Positions 1-8,986 of a stretch of 64,000 bases of DNA are shown piece after piece. A model generated the notes under the pieces. That model did no database searches. It was given only the letters and a program-made list of their open reading frames with translations, and was not told the DNA's origin. A program made the position numbers and the translations under genes. This DNA comes from an uncultured cyanobacterium (GTDB taxonomy: Bacteria; Cyanobacteriota; Cyanobacteriia; PCC-6307; Cyanobiaceae): the NCBI GenBank assembly GCA_903917565.1, contig CAIXBB010000019.1:1-64000 (forward strand), in the 5' to 3' direction. The stretch's first letter is position 1, and each line of letters starts with the position of its first letter.

Positions 1-73
1 ACTTCTCGCGCTTGGTCTGCTTCTTGGCGGTGGTCTGCTCGTAGTCAGAGAAGCCGAGTTGCTTGCCGCCCAT
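1..73 (-). mobile_element. IS5-like transposase, N-terminal fragment cut by window edge
   Basis: Read on the minus strand from an ATG at 73, the first codons give MGGKQLGFSDYEQTTAKKQ followed by TKREK, after which the window ends. This is the characteristic start of IS5-superfamily DDE transposases (Gly-Lys-Gln-Leu-Gly-Phe, then Asp-Tyr-Glu and a Lys/Thr/Arg-rich stretch). Only about 24 residues are visible, so catalytic residues and integrity cannot be judged. The terminal inverted repeat should lie between about 75 and 150 but I could not identify it. The element borders a stretch of lower G+C content (genes at 325-2308). Confidence 0.72.
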
Positions 74-324
74 CAATCCAGCCTTGGCCTGCGTTCACAG
101 GGGCATTCTCGGGCAGGCGCACCGGGTTTTCCAGAGTCTCCCTAGCCGCATAACAGTCCGCTTGCACCCGACTGTTGGCGTCTTTTTGTTTGGTTTGAGG
201 GGTTCTTTGGGGAAGGGTGAAGCGGGTCGAAACCCAGAGAATCAATGTGTTTGCAAAGACTGTATCTTCGAATAACTATGTGATAGATTAAGTCTACAAC
301 AAATCATCTAGAGGGATTTCTCTG

Positions 325-1242
325 ATGTCAACCCCACCTGGATTGCCAGCCATCTTTGCTGAGTCGTCTGTTGACCTCGTTCCAGCACGTCTCCTCGCTG
401 AGTTTCCTGCCAATACGTTTTTAGAAAGCATTGCTGTTGGTGCCGATGGTACGCTATTCCTTTCCAGTCACTTAGACGGCAAGGTGTTTCGGATCGGAGC
501 AGAGGGCACCCCAATCCTTCATTCCTCCATCACAGGCAAAGCCACAGGGCTAGCATTGACATCCGATGGCAACTTGTTGCTGACCTCGTGGGATAGTAAG
601 GATGTTCCGACAGTATTTTCTATTTCACCTCAAGGTTCAGCCGCTGTACTGGTCACACTGCCAGAGGCAATCTTTCTGAATGGTCTAACTCCGCTTGCAG
701 ACGATCGCTATCTGATTGCCGATTCCTATAGGGGCTGCATTTGGGAACTGAATGTCGCAGAAAAATCTGTCAGGGTGTGGCTGGAGCATCCGGTGCTGGC
801 GCGGAGTTCTGCTGACAAGCAGTTTCCGGCGGTGAATGGATTAAAGAAGTATGGGCATTCTCTCTATGCTTCGAACACTGAAAAGATGCAGCTTGTCAGG
901 ATCCCGATCTTGCTGGATGGTGAGCCTGGTGAGCCAGAGGTCCTTCTGCAACCGGTTAATCTGGATGACTTTGCCTTTGACCAGGACGGGAATCTATATG
1001 GCACAACTCATGTCTACAATAGTGTGGTCAAAATCACACCTAGTCGTCACTTGACGATCATTGCCCAAGCTCAACAGGGAATGACTGGAAGTACGGCCCT
1101 TGCCTTTGGGCGGGGCCCAGGAGATCGCACAAGCCTATATGTCGTTACCAATGGGGGAATGTCATTTCCTCCAGCCACCGGCCTCGAACCCGCCAAGGTG
1201 GTCAAACTAGAAGCGGGAATTGCGGGATATCCATTAACGTAG
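325..1242 (+). CDS. SMP-30/gluconolactonase-like beta-propeller protein
   Basis: 305 aa. Repeated blades of the form G-A/S-D-G-T/N-L-x-L (residues about 35-45 and 70-80) and D-Q-D-G-N-L-Y (about 215-220), plus NGL, DSY and GMTGST motifs, fit the SMP-30/gluconolactonase/strictosidine-synthase-like six-bladed propellers. Such proteins are often lactonases or scaffold-like hydrolases; the substrate cannot be deduced. No clear signal peptide is seen. Base composition is near 50% G+C, unlike genes to the right, and the gene sits 250 bp from an IS5-like transposase, so recent acquisition is likely. It is followed after 14 bp by the ABM-domain gene, suggesting co-transcription. Start is ATG at 325; no alternative is obviously better. 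Confidence 0.75.
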   Translation: MSTPPGLPAIFAESSVDLVPARLLAEFPANTFLESIAVGADGTLFLSSHLDGKVFRIGAEGTPILHSSITGKATGLALTSDGNLLLTSWDSKDVPTVFSISPQGSAAVLVTLPEAIFLNGLTPLADDRYLIADSYRGCIWELNVAEKSVRVWLEHPVLARSSADKQFPAVNGLKKYGHSLYASNTEKMQLVRIPILLDGEPGEPEVLLQPVNLDDFAFDQDGNLYGTTHVYNSVVKITPSRHLTIIAQAQQGMTGSTALAFGRGPGDRTSLYVVTNGGMSFPPATGLEPAKVVKLEAGIAGYPLT

Positions 1243-1256
1243 CGAACGCAAGTTGT

Positions 1257-1841
1257 ATGATTGCCATGGGCAATGTGAAGAACCTTAATCACGACCCACC
1301 CGTGACCGTTGAGATTCTGCAACGGGTGAAACCGGGTTGTGAAGCGGCTTTTGAGTCCCTTTTGGCGGACCTGTGTGAAGCGGCACTTGGCTTTGAAGGG
1401 CACTTGGGTGTAAACATCTTTCGCCCGATGGATAACGTTGATCTTGAATATCGAATCATATTCAAGTTTGATCGCATGAGCCATCTTCAAGAGTGGGAAG
1501 GCTCTGCCATTCGCCATCGTCTGCTGAAGCGTGCCAGATTCCTCACGTATACCCCTGGTCAAATTTCTGTTCTTACTGGATTGGAAACCTGGTTTACCCT
1601 CCCTCGACAGCCGGGAGTCCCGCCACCACCACGCTACAAAATGATGCTTCTTTCAGGCATAACCATTTATGGTTTGATTAGCCTTCTGAACCTTCTTATA
1701 GTGCCGCTGATCAATCCGTTTCCGCCATTCTTTAGAACCTTTATTGTGACGGCACTGATGGTTGCAATCATGACCTATGTTGCGATGCCACGAATGACGA
1801 AACTGTTTGCAGGCTGGCTCTATCCTAAATTCAAACGCTAG
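1257..1841 (+). CDS. ABM-domain protein with C-terminal membrane helices
   Basis: 194 aa. Residues about 15-105 form an antibiotic-biosynthesis-monooxygenase (ABM) ferredoxin-like fold: VTVEILQRVKPGCEAAFE at the start, then a GFEGHLG element and an EYRIIFKFD strand, the usual order in the family. Residues about 130-155 and 158-178 are two hydrophobic helices, then a basic tail (KFKR), so the domain is probably held at a membrane. Members of this two-part architecture are widespread and mostly uncharacterised; the soluble ABM family includes heme-degrading and quinone-forming monooxygenases. It shares low G+C and tight spacing with the upstream propeller gene. ATG at 1257 was used; a second ATG lies 9 bp downstream. 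Confidence 0.75.
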   Translation: MIAMGNVKNLNHDPPVTVEILQRVKPGCEAAFESLLADLCEAALGFEGHLGVNIFRPMDNVDLEYRIIFKFDRMSHLQEWEGSAIRHRLLKRARFLTYTPGQISVLTGLETWFTLPRQPGVPPPPRYKMMLLSGITIYGLISLLNLLIVPLINPFPPFFRTFIVTALMVAIMTYVAMPRMTKLFAGWLYPKFKR

Positions 1842-1882
1842 CCGCACCCAACGGCCACCTCCTGTCAAATCTGGCCAGTCAC

Positions 1883-2308
1883 GTGAAGCAAGAACTCCCA
1901 TTGAATGACGATTCCGCAATCGAACGTCTCGTTGGCGATTTCGAATCCTTGTCCCTGTCCTTTGACAGCTGGACTCACCGTGCCCACCTGGCTGTCGCTG
2001 TTTACTACCTCCGACATCGGGGCTTTGATCAAGCGCTGGTGCAGATGCGCGAGCGCATCAACGCCTACAACCAGGTCCGTGGTAACCCGAACGGATACAA
2101 CGAAACCATCACCGTCCTGTTCCTCCGAAAGATCTCTGCCGAAAGGAAACGGGATCATTGTTCTGACACCATGAGTGAAGCAGTGGCGCGTCTCGAGCGC
2201 CTGTGTCCCGTTGACTGGTTGGATCAGTTCTATTCCCGTGAACGGATTGAATCCCCCCAGGCCAGGCAAGTCTGGCTTCCGCCAGATCGCAAGGAACTGG
2301 ACTTCTGA
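1883..2308 (+). CDS. conserved hypothetical protein with WTHRAH and NETIT motifs
   Basis: 141 aa from GTG at 1883. I do not know a function. The N-terminal part carries SFDSWTHRAHLAVAVYYLR, and the middle GYNETITVLFL. Both motifs recur in a family of small proteins of unknown role that I recall from proteobacteria, cyanobacteria and fungi; the two His residues (HRAH), Tyr, Asn and Glu could form a metal or active site, but this is inference. No signal peptide or membrane segment. It follows the ABM gene by 41 bp on the same strand and belongs to the same compositionally different stretch, although its own G+C is intermediate. It probably ends a three-gene transcription unit. Confidence 0.6.
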   Translation: MKQELPLNDDSAIERLVGDFESLSLSFDSWTHRAHLAVAVYYLRHRGFDQALVQMRERINAYNQVRGNPNGYNETITVLFLRKISAERKRDHCSDTMSEAVARLERLCPVDWLDQFYSRERIESPQARQVWLPPDRKELDF

Positions 2309-2408
2309 GCCAACCCGCCGGACCAAGCACACCACTCCCTTCACCCGCCATCTCAGGCGATGGCTGTCCCCGATCAAGGCCACGGCCCCTGATGTGGACC
2401 CCGAACAG

Positions 2409-2429
2409 AGCCGGTGTAGCCCGCCGGCT
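2409..2429 (-). terminator. hairpin at the 3' end of the topoisomerase gene
   Basis: A perfect 6-bp inverted repeat AGCCGG (2409-2414) and CCGGCT (2424-2429) with a 9-nt loop directly abuts the stop codon of the gene ending at 2429. A second perfect 6-bp hairpin, GCCATC/GATGGC, lies at 2347-2364. Neither has a T-tract, so intrinsic termination is only a possibility. Confidence 0.25.
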
Positions 2430-4897
2430 CAGGGAGCCCCGATCAGCGGCACCAGTTGCAGCACGGCGTCGCCGGCCTTCAGGGCCAGCAACGTGCCCGA
2501 GCCTCCGCAGTCTTCCGGCGCCAGCTGGTCGGCCTTCAGCCGCAGGCTGCGGTTGTCGCTGCCCTCCAGCGTCACGCCGATCACCCGGGTGTCGCCCGCC
2601 TGCAGATCCACCAGGGTGTCGTCGCGCTCCAGGAAGCGCAGGCCGATCTGGCCCATGGCTCCCCGCTGGCAGGGCCGCAGGCTCTCGCGTTGCAGCCGCT
2701 TCACCTGGCCGTGGCGGCTGGCCAGCAGCACATCTCTGCCGGGGCCGGCGCCGGCCGCCCCCACCACCCGTTCGCCGGGCAGCAGGCGCAGCAGGATCGG
2801 GCCCTGGGCGGTGCTGCCCAGCACCGGCAGGTTGCTGTCGTTGATCGCCAGCCGCAGCACCCGCCCCGTGCTGGTGGCCACCACCAGATCCTCCCCGTCC
2901 TGGCAGAACACCACCCGCTGCAGCGCCACCCCCTCCTTGAGCTTCAGCACGGTGGCGGGCCGGCCCGACAGCTCCAGGAAATCCTCGATCGGCAGCCGCT
3001 TGAAGCGCCCATCGGTGCTCAGCAGCCCCAGGCTGCCGCTCGCCGGCTGCGGCAGCGGCAGCACCTGCACCACCTGCTCCCCCTGCAGGCTGTCGGGCAG
3101 GAAGCGCTCCAGCTTGCCGGGCTGCTGGCCGGCGAATTCCCAGCGCAGCAGCGCCACCTTGCCGCCGGCCGTGAAGGCCAGCAGGGCCGGCTGCTCCGCC
3201 ACCGGCAGGATCAGCCGCGCCGGCGGCGCCAGCTCCCCCAGTTCAGCGGCGTCATCGAGGTGCAGCCGCCCCAGCACCTGGGGCGTCACGATCCGCACGG
3301 CGCCGTCGGTCTGGATCAGCAGCCGGCCATCGCCGGCCAGGGCCTCGAAGGCCTGCTGCCGCTGCAGTTCGGTGTTGGGCCGCACCGACGCCGCCCGCTG
3401 CGCCACCAGGGCGTCGCCGCCCTCCACCAGGCGGGTGCGGCGGGGCGTGGCGTAGCGCTTCTTCAGCCCCTTGAGCTCGCTCACCATCGTGTCGAGCAGG
3501 GTGTCGCGGTCGTCGCGCAGGTGCCGCAGCCGGGTGCGTTCCTGCTCCAGATCCGCCGCCTCCTTGCGCAGCCCCTCTTGCTCCAGGCCCGTGAGCCGCC
3601 GCAGCGGCATGGCCAGCACCGCATCGGCCTGCCGCTCGCTCAGATCCAGGTGCACCTGCAGGCTGGCCCGGGCCGTGGCGGCATCCCGTGCCTCGCTGAT
3701 CATCTCGATCACCCGCTTGAGGTCGTCGAGGGCCTTGATCAGCCCCTGCACCACCTCCAGACGGTCTTCGCAGCGTTTCAGCGCATGGTTGGTGCGCCGC
3801 AGGATCGTCAGCTCCCGGTACTCCAGGAACCGCAGCAGCAGTTGGCGCAGGTTCAGCTGCTGGGGCTGGCCGTTCACCAGCGTCAGAAGGATGGCACCGA
3901 AATTGCTCTGCAGGGCCGTGCGGCGCTGCAGTTCCTCCAGCACCTTCTGGGGCTCGGCGTCGCGCCGCAGTTCGATCACCACCCGCATCCCCTCGCGATC
4001 GCTCTCGTCGCGGATGTCGGCGATGCCGCCGATCTTGCCGTCGTTCACCTGCTCGGCCAGCTTCTCGATCCAGCCCGCCTTGCTCAGCTGGTACGGCAGT
4101 TCCGTCACCACCACGGCGCCGCGCCGGTGGCGCCCCTTGCCGGGCTGCACTTCCTCAATGTGGGCCACACCCCGCATCGGGATGCTGCCCCGACCCGTCA
4201 CGTAGGTGTCGCGCACGCCGCTGCCCAGCAGCACCTCGCCGCCGGTGGGGAAGTCCGGGCCCGGCACCATCGCCAGCAGCTTCTCCTCCGCCAGGTCGGG
4301 CTTGCGGATCAGGGCGATCAGCGCCTCCACCACCTCGCCGAGGTTGTGGGGGGGGATGCTGGTGGCCATGCCGACAGCGATGCCGGTGCAGCCGTTGAGC
4401 AGCAGGAAGGGCAGCTGGGCCGGCAGCACCGTCGGCTCCTGCTGGGAGCCATCGAAGTTGGAGGCGAAATCGACCGTGTCGCTGCCGATCTCATCGAGCA
4501 TCGCCTCGTTGGCGATCGGCGCCAGGCGGGTTTCCGTGTACCGCATCGCGGCCGGCGGATCGTCGTCTACCGAGCCGAAGTTGCCGTGGCCATCCAGCAG
4601 CGGGTGGCGGCTGGCGAAGGTCTGCACCAGCCGCACCAGCGCGTCATAGACGGCCTGGTCACCGTGGGGGTGGTACTTGCCCAGCACGTCGCCCACCACC
4701 CGGGCGCACTTGCGGTACGGCCGGTCCGGGGTCAGCCCCAGCTCGTGCATGGCGAACAGGATGCGGCGCTGCACGGGCTTGAGCCCGTCGCGCACGTCCG
4801 GCAGGGCCCGTCCCACGATCACGCTCATCGCGTACTCGAGGTAGGAGCGCTGCATCTCCTGATGCAGGGCAATCGGTTGGACGCGCTCGTCCGGCAT
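2429..4897 (-). CDS. type IIA DNA topoisomerase subunit A (GyrA/ParC)
   Basis: 822 aa, normal length. The breakage-reunion domain occupies about residues 10-480: [20 protein letters not shown], the helix-turn-helix [16 protein letters not shown], and catalytic Tyr120 in AMRYTETR. A coiled coil follows at about 440-480, then a six-bladed beta-pinwheel C-terminal domain (about 510-815). The GyrA box, normally QRRGGKG, is reduced to [10 protein letters not shown] near residue 740, so the wrapping activity typical of gyrase may be weakened; gyrase versus topoisomerase IV therefore cannot be settled from this gene alone. It would pair with a GyrB/ParE subunit encoded elsewhere. ATG at 4897 gives the expected N-terminus. 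Confidence 0.95.
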   Translation of the reverse strand: MPDERVQPIALHQEMQRSYLEYAMSVIVGRALPDVRDGLKPVQRRILFAMHELGLTPDRPYRKCARVVGDVLGKYHPHGDQAVYDALVRLVQTFASRHPLLDGHGNFGSVDDDPPAAMRYTETRLAPIANEAMLDEIGSDTVDFASNFDGSQQEPTVLPAQLPFLLLNGCTGIAVGMATSIPPHNLGEVVEALIALIRKPDLAEEKLLAMVPGPDFPTGGEVLLGSGVRDTYVTGRGSIPMRGVAHIEEVQPGKGRHRRGAVVVTELPYQLSKAGWIEKLAEQVNDGKIGGIADIRDESDREGMRVVIELRRDAEPQKVLEELQRRTALQSNFGAILLTLVNGQPQQLNLRQLLLRFLEYRELTILRRTNHALKRCEDRLEVVQGLIKALDDLKRVIEMISEARDAATARASLQVHLDLSERQADAVLAMPLRRLTGLEQEGLRKEAADLEQERTRLRHLRDDRDTLLDTMVSELKGLKKRYATPRRTRLVEGGDALVAQRAASVRPNTELQRQQAFEALAGDGRLLIQTDGAVRIVTPQVLGRLHLDDAAELGELAPPARLILPVAEQPALLAFTAGGKVALLRWEFAGQQPGKLERFLPDSLQGEQVVQVLPLPQPASGSLGLLSTDGRFKRLPIEDFLELSGRPATVLKLKEGVALQRVVFCQDGEDLVVATSTGRVLRLAINDSNLPVLGSTAQGPILLRLLPGERVVGAAGAGPGRDVLLASRHGQVKRLQRESLRPCQRGAMGQIGLRFLERDDTLVDLQAGDTRVIGVTLEGSDNRSLRLKADQLAPEDCGGSGTLLALKAGDAVLQLVPLIGAP

Positions 4898-4959
4898 CCG
4901 GGCTTGGGGGTCTGCGGCTCAGGGCGCTCAGCCTACAGATGGTGCCTGTGGCAACCGGC

Positions 4960-5877
4960 TCAGGAGTCCCTGCTGCTGCCGTTGCCGTCACCGGTGGTGG
5001 CATTGGCCTGGGCCCGCTCCACCGCCGCCTTCAGCTCCGGCAGGGCCAGCAGCTGGGCGGTCGCCGCCCGCAGCCGCGGCCCCCAGAGCTGCTCCTTCTG
5101 GTACGTCTCCTTGACGTAATTGGGCTCCTCCGCCAGGGCGCTTTCGGCCAGCTTCAGGGCTTGGGCCCGCTCCGCCGGTCCGCGCCCGAACAGGGCGGAC
5201 GCCAGGGCCAGGGAGGTTTCGGCGATGTCCGGCTTGATCGTCAGCACCCGCTGCCAGCGGCCGATGGCGTCATTGGTGCGGCCGCTCTCGAAAAGCACCA
5301 GCCCCTGGTTGTTGATCGCTTCCCAGAAGTCCTTGCGCAGCCCCGAGGCCTTCTCGAACGACCCCAGGGCCGCGTCGGTGTTGCCCAGCAGGATCTGGGC
5401 ATTGCCGAGATCGAAGTAGGCGCCGGCGTTCTTGCCGTCCAGTTCAATCCCCTTGCGCAGCAGGCCGATGGCGTCCTGGGGCTTGCCGTTTCGCAGGGCC
5501 AGGGAGCCCTCGGCGAACCAGATGCCGGCATTGTTCGGATCCAGCTTCTTGGCCCGGGCCAGGGCCACCACGGCCTTCTCCATCTGGTTGCTGCGCAGCT
5601 CCGCCTCCGCCAGCAGCACCCAGCCGCGGGGGTCCTCCGGCAGCAGCCGCACGGTCAGCTCCGCCAGCCGGGCCGCGTCCTCCGCCTGGCCGAGGCGCAG
5701 CAGCCGAGCCGCCGCCTGGGCGATGCCCAGCCCGGCTCCCTCCAGCTCCTTGTCCTGGGGCAGGTACACGAACGGCACCAGAGCCCTGGCCGGCAGGGCA
5801 TAGACCACCAGGGGAGTGGCCGTCAGCGGCATGGCCAGGCAGAGGGAAGAAAACAGTCGCCAGAACCGCCGGCCCAC
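4960..5877 (-). CDS. TPR-repeat protein with N-terminal export signal
   Basis: 305 aa. Residues 1-32 hold a basic start (MGRR) and a hydrophobic stretch ending near ALPARA, typical of a Sec signal peptide, so the protein is probably periplasmic or lumenal. From about residue 50 to 260 there are six or so tetratricopeptide repeats with the usual W/L-G-Y-A-P spacing (for example GWVLLAEAELRSNQ and AYFDLGNAQILLGN). TPR proteins act as binding scaffolds; the partner is unknown. It lies 62 bp upstream of the topoisomerase gene and 24 bp downstream of queG on the same strand, so the three may be read together. Confidence 0.85.
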   Translation of the reverse strand: MGRRFWRLFSSLCLAMPLTATPLVVYALPARALVPFVYLPQDKELEGAGLGIAQAAARLLRLGQAEDAARLAELTVRLLPEDPRGWVLLAEAELRSNQMEKAVVALARAKKLDPNNAGIWFAEGSLALRNGKPQDAIGLLRKGIELDGKNAGAYFDLGNAQILLGNTDAALGSFEKASGLRKDFWEAINNQGLVLFESGRTNDAIGRWQRVLTIKPDIAETSLALASALFGRGPAERAQALKLAESALAEEPNYVKETYQKEQLWGPRLRAATAQLLALPELKAAVERAQANATTGDGNGSSRDS

Positions 5878-5901
5878 GGAGAAATCCCGAATCGCAACAG
5901 C

Positions 5902-6894
5902 CTAGGGATTCGTTCCCCGTTGTCCCCATTTGCCCGCCAGCGCCGCCCGGATGTTGCGCCGCCACATCGCCGGGCGGATCCGCCGCAGGGCCGAGGCCCG
6001 CAGCCGTTCGTCCCAGTCGCCATCGCTCCAGCCCAGGGCCTCCTCGCCGCGGAGATCCAGCAGCCAAGGGCGGGGTTGCAGGTCCGCGTCGCTGGCGACG
6101 GGCAGGGGCTGGTGGTTCCAGGGGCACACCTCCTGGCAGATGTCGCAGCCGGCCACCCAGCCCTCCAGCCGCCCGGCGATCGGCGCCGGCAGCACGGCAT
6201 CCCGGTTCTCGATCGTGTGATAGGCCAGGCAGCGGCGCGCATCCACCACGAACGGCTCGTCGATGGCGCCGGTGGGGCAGGCGTCGATGCAGGCGATGCA
6301 GGCGCCGCACAGGGGCTCGGCCGGGCGGTCGGCGGGCAGGTCGAGGCTTGTGAGCAGGTGGCCCAGCAGCATCCAGGAGCCCCTGCGGGGATGGATCAGG
6401 TTGCCGTTCTTGCCGATCCAGCCCAGGCCCGCCTCCTCCGCCCAGACCTTGTCGAGCAGGGGCGCACTGTCGACGCAGGCCCGCCAGGTGGTGCCCGGCG
6501 CAGCCGCCTCCAGCCAGCGCCCCAGTTGCCGCAGGCGCCCATCGATCACCCGGTGGTAGTCACGCCCCCAGCCGTAGCGGGCCACCCGCAGGCTGAGCGG
6601 CGTCCGCTCGTGAACCACATGGTAGTTCCAGCCCACGGCCAGCACGCTGCGCACCCCCGGCAGAAGCGCCTCGATCCGCCGCCGGCGCGGGTCGTTCATC
6701 CAGCCCATTCCTCCCTGGTGGCCCGCCGCCAGCCAGCGCTCCAGGGCGGCACTGCGCAGCGGCAGCCTGGGCCCCCCCGGCACCGCCGCCAGGCCCACCG
6801 GCGCGAAGCCCAGCCCCTCGGCCCTGGCCCGCAGTGCCGCCGCCAGTTCGCTGACGGAACCGGGGCCATTCAAGGTCTGCCGGTAGAGTCCCAC
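5902..6894 (-). CDS. queG: epoxyqueuosine reductase
   Basis: About 330 aa. QueG reduces epoxyqueuosine to queuosine in the wobble position of tRNAs, using cobalamin and two [4Fe-4S] clusters. The two clusters are visible as CGACIACIDACP and CDICQEVCP in the C-terminal half; GWIGKNGNLIHPRRGSW and the DSAPLLDKVWAEEAGLG region match the family core. The open frame extends far upstream, but the conserved N-terminus (ELAAALRARAEGLGF) begins near 6855, so a GTG at 6894 or TTG at 6873 is the likely start. Either leaves under 45 bp to the divergent gene at 6913. Its cobalamin need fits with cbiD elsewhere in the window. Confidence 0.92.
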   Translation of the reverse strand: MGLYRQTLNGPGSVSELAAALRARAEGLGFAPVGLAAVPGGPRLPLRSAALERWLAAGHQGGMGWMNDPRRRRIEALLPGVRSVLAVGWNYHVVHERTPLSLRVARYGWGRDYHRVIDGRLRQLGRWLEAAAPGTTWRACVDSAPLLDKVWAEEAGLGWIGKNGNLIHPRRGSWMLLGHLLTSLDLPADRPAEPLCGACIACIDACPTGAIDEPFVVDARRCLAYHTIENRDAVLPAPIAGRLEGWVAGCDICQEVCPWNHQPLPVASDADLQPRPWLLDLRGEEALGWSDGDWDERLRASALRRIRPAMWRRNIRAALAGKWGQRGTNP

Positions 6895-6912
6895 GAATCC
6901 GTCCCCCCCTGT

Positions 6913-7563
6913 GTGGCTGCCGTTTCCTCCTCCCGCTTCAGCCCCCTGCTGCGCTGGATGGGCCTCACCCTGGTGGTGCTGCTCGTTCTGCAGTTGGTCG
7001 CCGTCCTCACCCTCTGGGACTGGGAACAGGAGGCTTTCCGCCAGCTGGTGGTGGAGCGATTGATCAGCCAGGCCCCCATGGGCCTGATCGGACTGCTGCT
7101 CATGTACCTCTCCTCCCGCCTGGAAGACCAGTCGGAGGGGCGCACGCCCGTCCTCTGGACGGTCTGCATCATCAGTGGTCTGCTGGCTGTCCTGCTGACC
7201 GCCTCGCTGCCGATCACCTTCGGCGGTGACCAGCAGATGCAGCAGCAGAACGACCAGCAGATCGCCGCCAAGCGCGGCCAGCTCGAGATGGCCCGCCAGC
7301 AGAGCAAGGATCCCGCCCTGCTGCAGCAGCTGATCCGCCAGGCCCAATCCACCGGCCAGGTTCCCCCCGGCGCCACGGACGCCCAGAAGATCCAGTCGGC
7401 CAGGGCCTTCGTCGACCGCCAGCTCGACCAGCTCGAAACCCAGTTCAAGCAGGCCGAGCAGACCGGCAAGGTCACCCTCAGCCAGCGTCGCTACGGCGGA
7501 TCGCTCGGCGCGGTCGTGCTGATCATCGCTTTCACCATCCTTTGCCTCGGCAGTGTCCTGTAA
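6913..7563 (+). CDS. HpsJ-like membrane protein
   Basis: 216 aa from GTG at 6913. Membrane helices are predicted at about residues 14-34, 50-70, 85-105 and 190-212; between the third and fourth lies a long Gln-rich, probably coiled-coil extramembrane segment (QQMQQQNDQQIAAKRGQLE onward). This layout, ending in a final helix, matches cyanobacterial HpsJ-type proteins. HpsJ was named from a hormogonium polysaccharide locus in filamentous species, but unicellular homologues are common and their role is unknown. The name is by overall resemblance only. It is divergent from queG with a very short shared upstream region. Confidence 0.6.
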   Translation: MAAVSSSRFSPLLRWMGLTLVVLLVLQLVAVLTLWDWEQEAFRQLVVERLISQAPMGLIGLLLMYLSSRLEDQSEGRTPVLWTVCIISGLLAVLLTASLPITFGGDQQMQQQNDQQIAAKRGQLEMARQQSKDPALLQQLIRQAQSTGQVPPGATDAQKIQSARAFVDRQLDQLETQFKQAEQTGKVTLSQRRYGGSLGAVVLIIAFTILCLGSVL

Positions 7564-7617
7564 GACCCCCGTGGATCGTTACCGTTAGGGTTCCGCCCCC
7601 CAGGACCCCTTCTTCCA

Positions 7618-8349
7618 TTGGTCCCATCCAGTAGTCCCAGTTCCGATCAGCCCCTGGGCAACCGTCTTCAGCAGGATCTCAAGAACGATCTGATCGCTGG
7701 CTTACTGGTGGTCATACCGCTGGCCACCACGATCTGGCTTGCCACCACGGTAAGTCGCTTCGTGCTGGCGTTCCTCACCTCGATCCCCAAGCAGTTCAAC
7801 CCGTTCAACACCCTCAACCCCCTTCTCCAGGACCTGATCAACCTGGGAGTGGGCCTGCTGGTGCCCCTGCTGGGCATCCTGCTGATCGGTCTGATGGCCC
7901 GCAACATCGTTGGCCGCTGGTTGCTGGAGTTCGGTGAAGGGACGCTGCTGCGCATCCCCCTGGCGGGCTCCGTCTACAAGACCCTCAAGCAACTGCTGGA
8001 AACCTTCCTGCAGGGCAACTCCACCCGTTTCCGGCGGGTGGTGCTCGTGGAATACCCCCGTGAAGGGCTCTATGCCGTGGGTTTCGTCACCGGGGTGCTG
8101 GGCACCGCCATCCAGTCCGATTTCGGCGAGACCATGCTCAGCGTTTTCATTCCCACCGCCCCCAACCCCACCACCGGTTGGTACGCGGTGGTGCCGGAGC
8201 GCCTGGTGAAGGATCTGGAGCTGAGCGTGGAGGATGCCTTCCGCACGATCATCTCCGCCGGCATCGTCAGCCCCGACGAGCGGGAACCCACCTCCAACCG
8301 CAGCTTCGCCAGCCTCCTGGCCCAGCTGCGCGCCCCCCAAACCTCCTGA
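7618..8349 (+). CDS. DUF502 family membrane protein
   Basis: 243 aa from TTG at 7618 (an adjacent GTC is not a start). Two membrane helices (about residues 25-50 and 72-95) are followed by the conserved DUF502 core: IPLAGSVYKTLKQL, VVLVEYPREGLYAVGFVTG and VFIPTAPNPTTGW. The family is found across bacteria and in plants; its biochemical role is unknown. The stop overlaps the start of nusB (ATGA), so the two are translationally coupled, and the order DUF502-nusB-ftsY is retained in related cyanobacteria as I recall. Confidence 0.85.
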   Translation: MVPSSSPSSDQPLGNRLQQDLKNDLIAGLLVVIPLATTIWLATTVSRFVLAFLTSIPKQFNPFNTLNPLLQDLINLGVGLLVPLLGILLIGLMARNIVGRWLLEFGEGTLLRIPLAGSVYKTLKQLLETFLQGNSTRFRRVVLVEYPREGLYAVGFVTGVLGTAIQSDFGETMLSVFIPTAPNPTTGWYAVVPERLVKDLELSVEDAFRTIISAGIVSPDEREPTSNRSFASLLAQLRAPQTS

Positions 8350-8975
8350 TGCAGAGTCGCACCCTTGCCCGTGAACTGGCCCTTCTGATGCTGGGTCAGG
8401 TGAGTGATCGCGGCACCGGGGCCGAAGCCCCCACCGGCTCCTTCGATGTGCTGCTGCAGCAGGCCGTCACCACCCTGAGCCAGCACGTGCGCGAGGCCCT
8501 CGACCGTTCCGCCGAGGATCTGCAGCAGGCCCAGCAGCGGTTGCTCGACAGCGAGCTGCAGGACCAGGGCGAGAAGCAGCTGCCCACGGTGCGGCGCCAC
8601 CTGCAGGAGGGCCTCACCCACGCTGAGCAGGCCCTCAATCGCCTTTCGGCCAGCCTGGAGCTGCCCCGCCTGCTGCTGCTTGCCGACCAGGACGCCGTGC
8701 GGCTCGATGCCATCGCCCGCGCCAAGGCGGTGCTCCGCGACCGGCAGGGCCTCGACGGCCGCATCGACGCGGTGATGGAAGGCTGGCGACTCACCCGCCT
8801 GCCCCGGGTCGACAGGGACATCCTGCGGCTGGCGGTGGTGGATCTCGAGGACTTCGCCACCCCCCCCGCCGTGGCCTGCAATGAGGCGGTTGAACTGGCC
8901 AACCGCTACAGCGACGACCAGGGGCGACGCATGATCAACGGTGTGCTGCGGCGCTTCACGGCCGCCCGGGTGTAG
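8349..8975 (+). CDS. nusB: transcription antitermination factor NusB
   Basis: 208 aa from the ATG at 8349 that overlaps the preceding stop codon. NusB with NusE (S10) binds boxA RNA and supports rRNA antitermination. The start RTLARELALLMLGQVSD is the usual first helix with the R-x-x-A-R-E-x-A pattern; the C-terminal half has RVDRDILRLAVVDLED and ACNEAVELANRYSDDQGRR, matching helices of the NusB fold. The N-terminal half contains a long, charged, Gln-rich insertion (about residues 20-110) usual in cyanobacterial NusB and absent from the 140-aa E. coli protein. ftsY follows 11 bp downstream. Confidence 0.93.
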   Translation: MQSRTLARELALLMLGQVSDRGTGAEAPTGSFDVLLQQAVTTLSQHVREALDRSAEDLQQAQQRLLDSELQDQGEKQLPTVRRHLQEGLTHAEQALNRLSASLELPRLLLLADQDAVRLDAIARAKAVLRDRQGLDGRIDAVMEGWRLTRLPRVDRDILRLAVVDLEDFATPPAVACNEAVELANRYSDDQGRRMINGVLRRFTAARV

Positions 8976-8986
8976 GCAGGAACGCG

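Noticed and set aside
63..275. 70-aa plus-strand frame at the left edge
   Set aside because: Overlaps the transposase start in antisense and lacks any domain.
2456..5119. 887-aa plus-strand open frame opposite the topoisomerase gene
   Set aside because: Gln/His/Arg-rich shadow frame of a high-GC gene; no domain, and the real gene lies on the other strand.
6895..7347. Upstream extension of the queG frame
   Set aside because: It covers the HpsJ-like gene in antisense and lacks the QueG N-terminal features.
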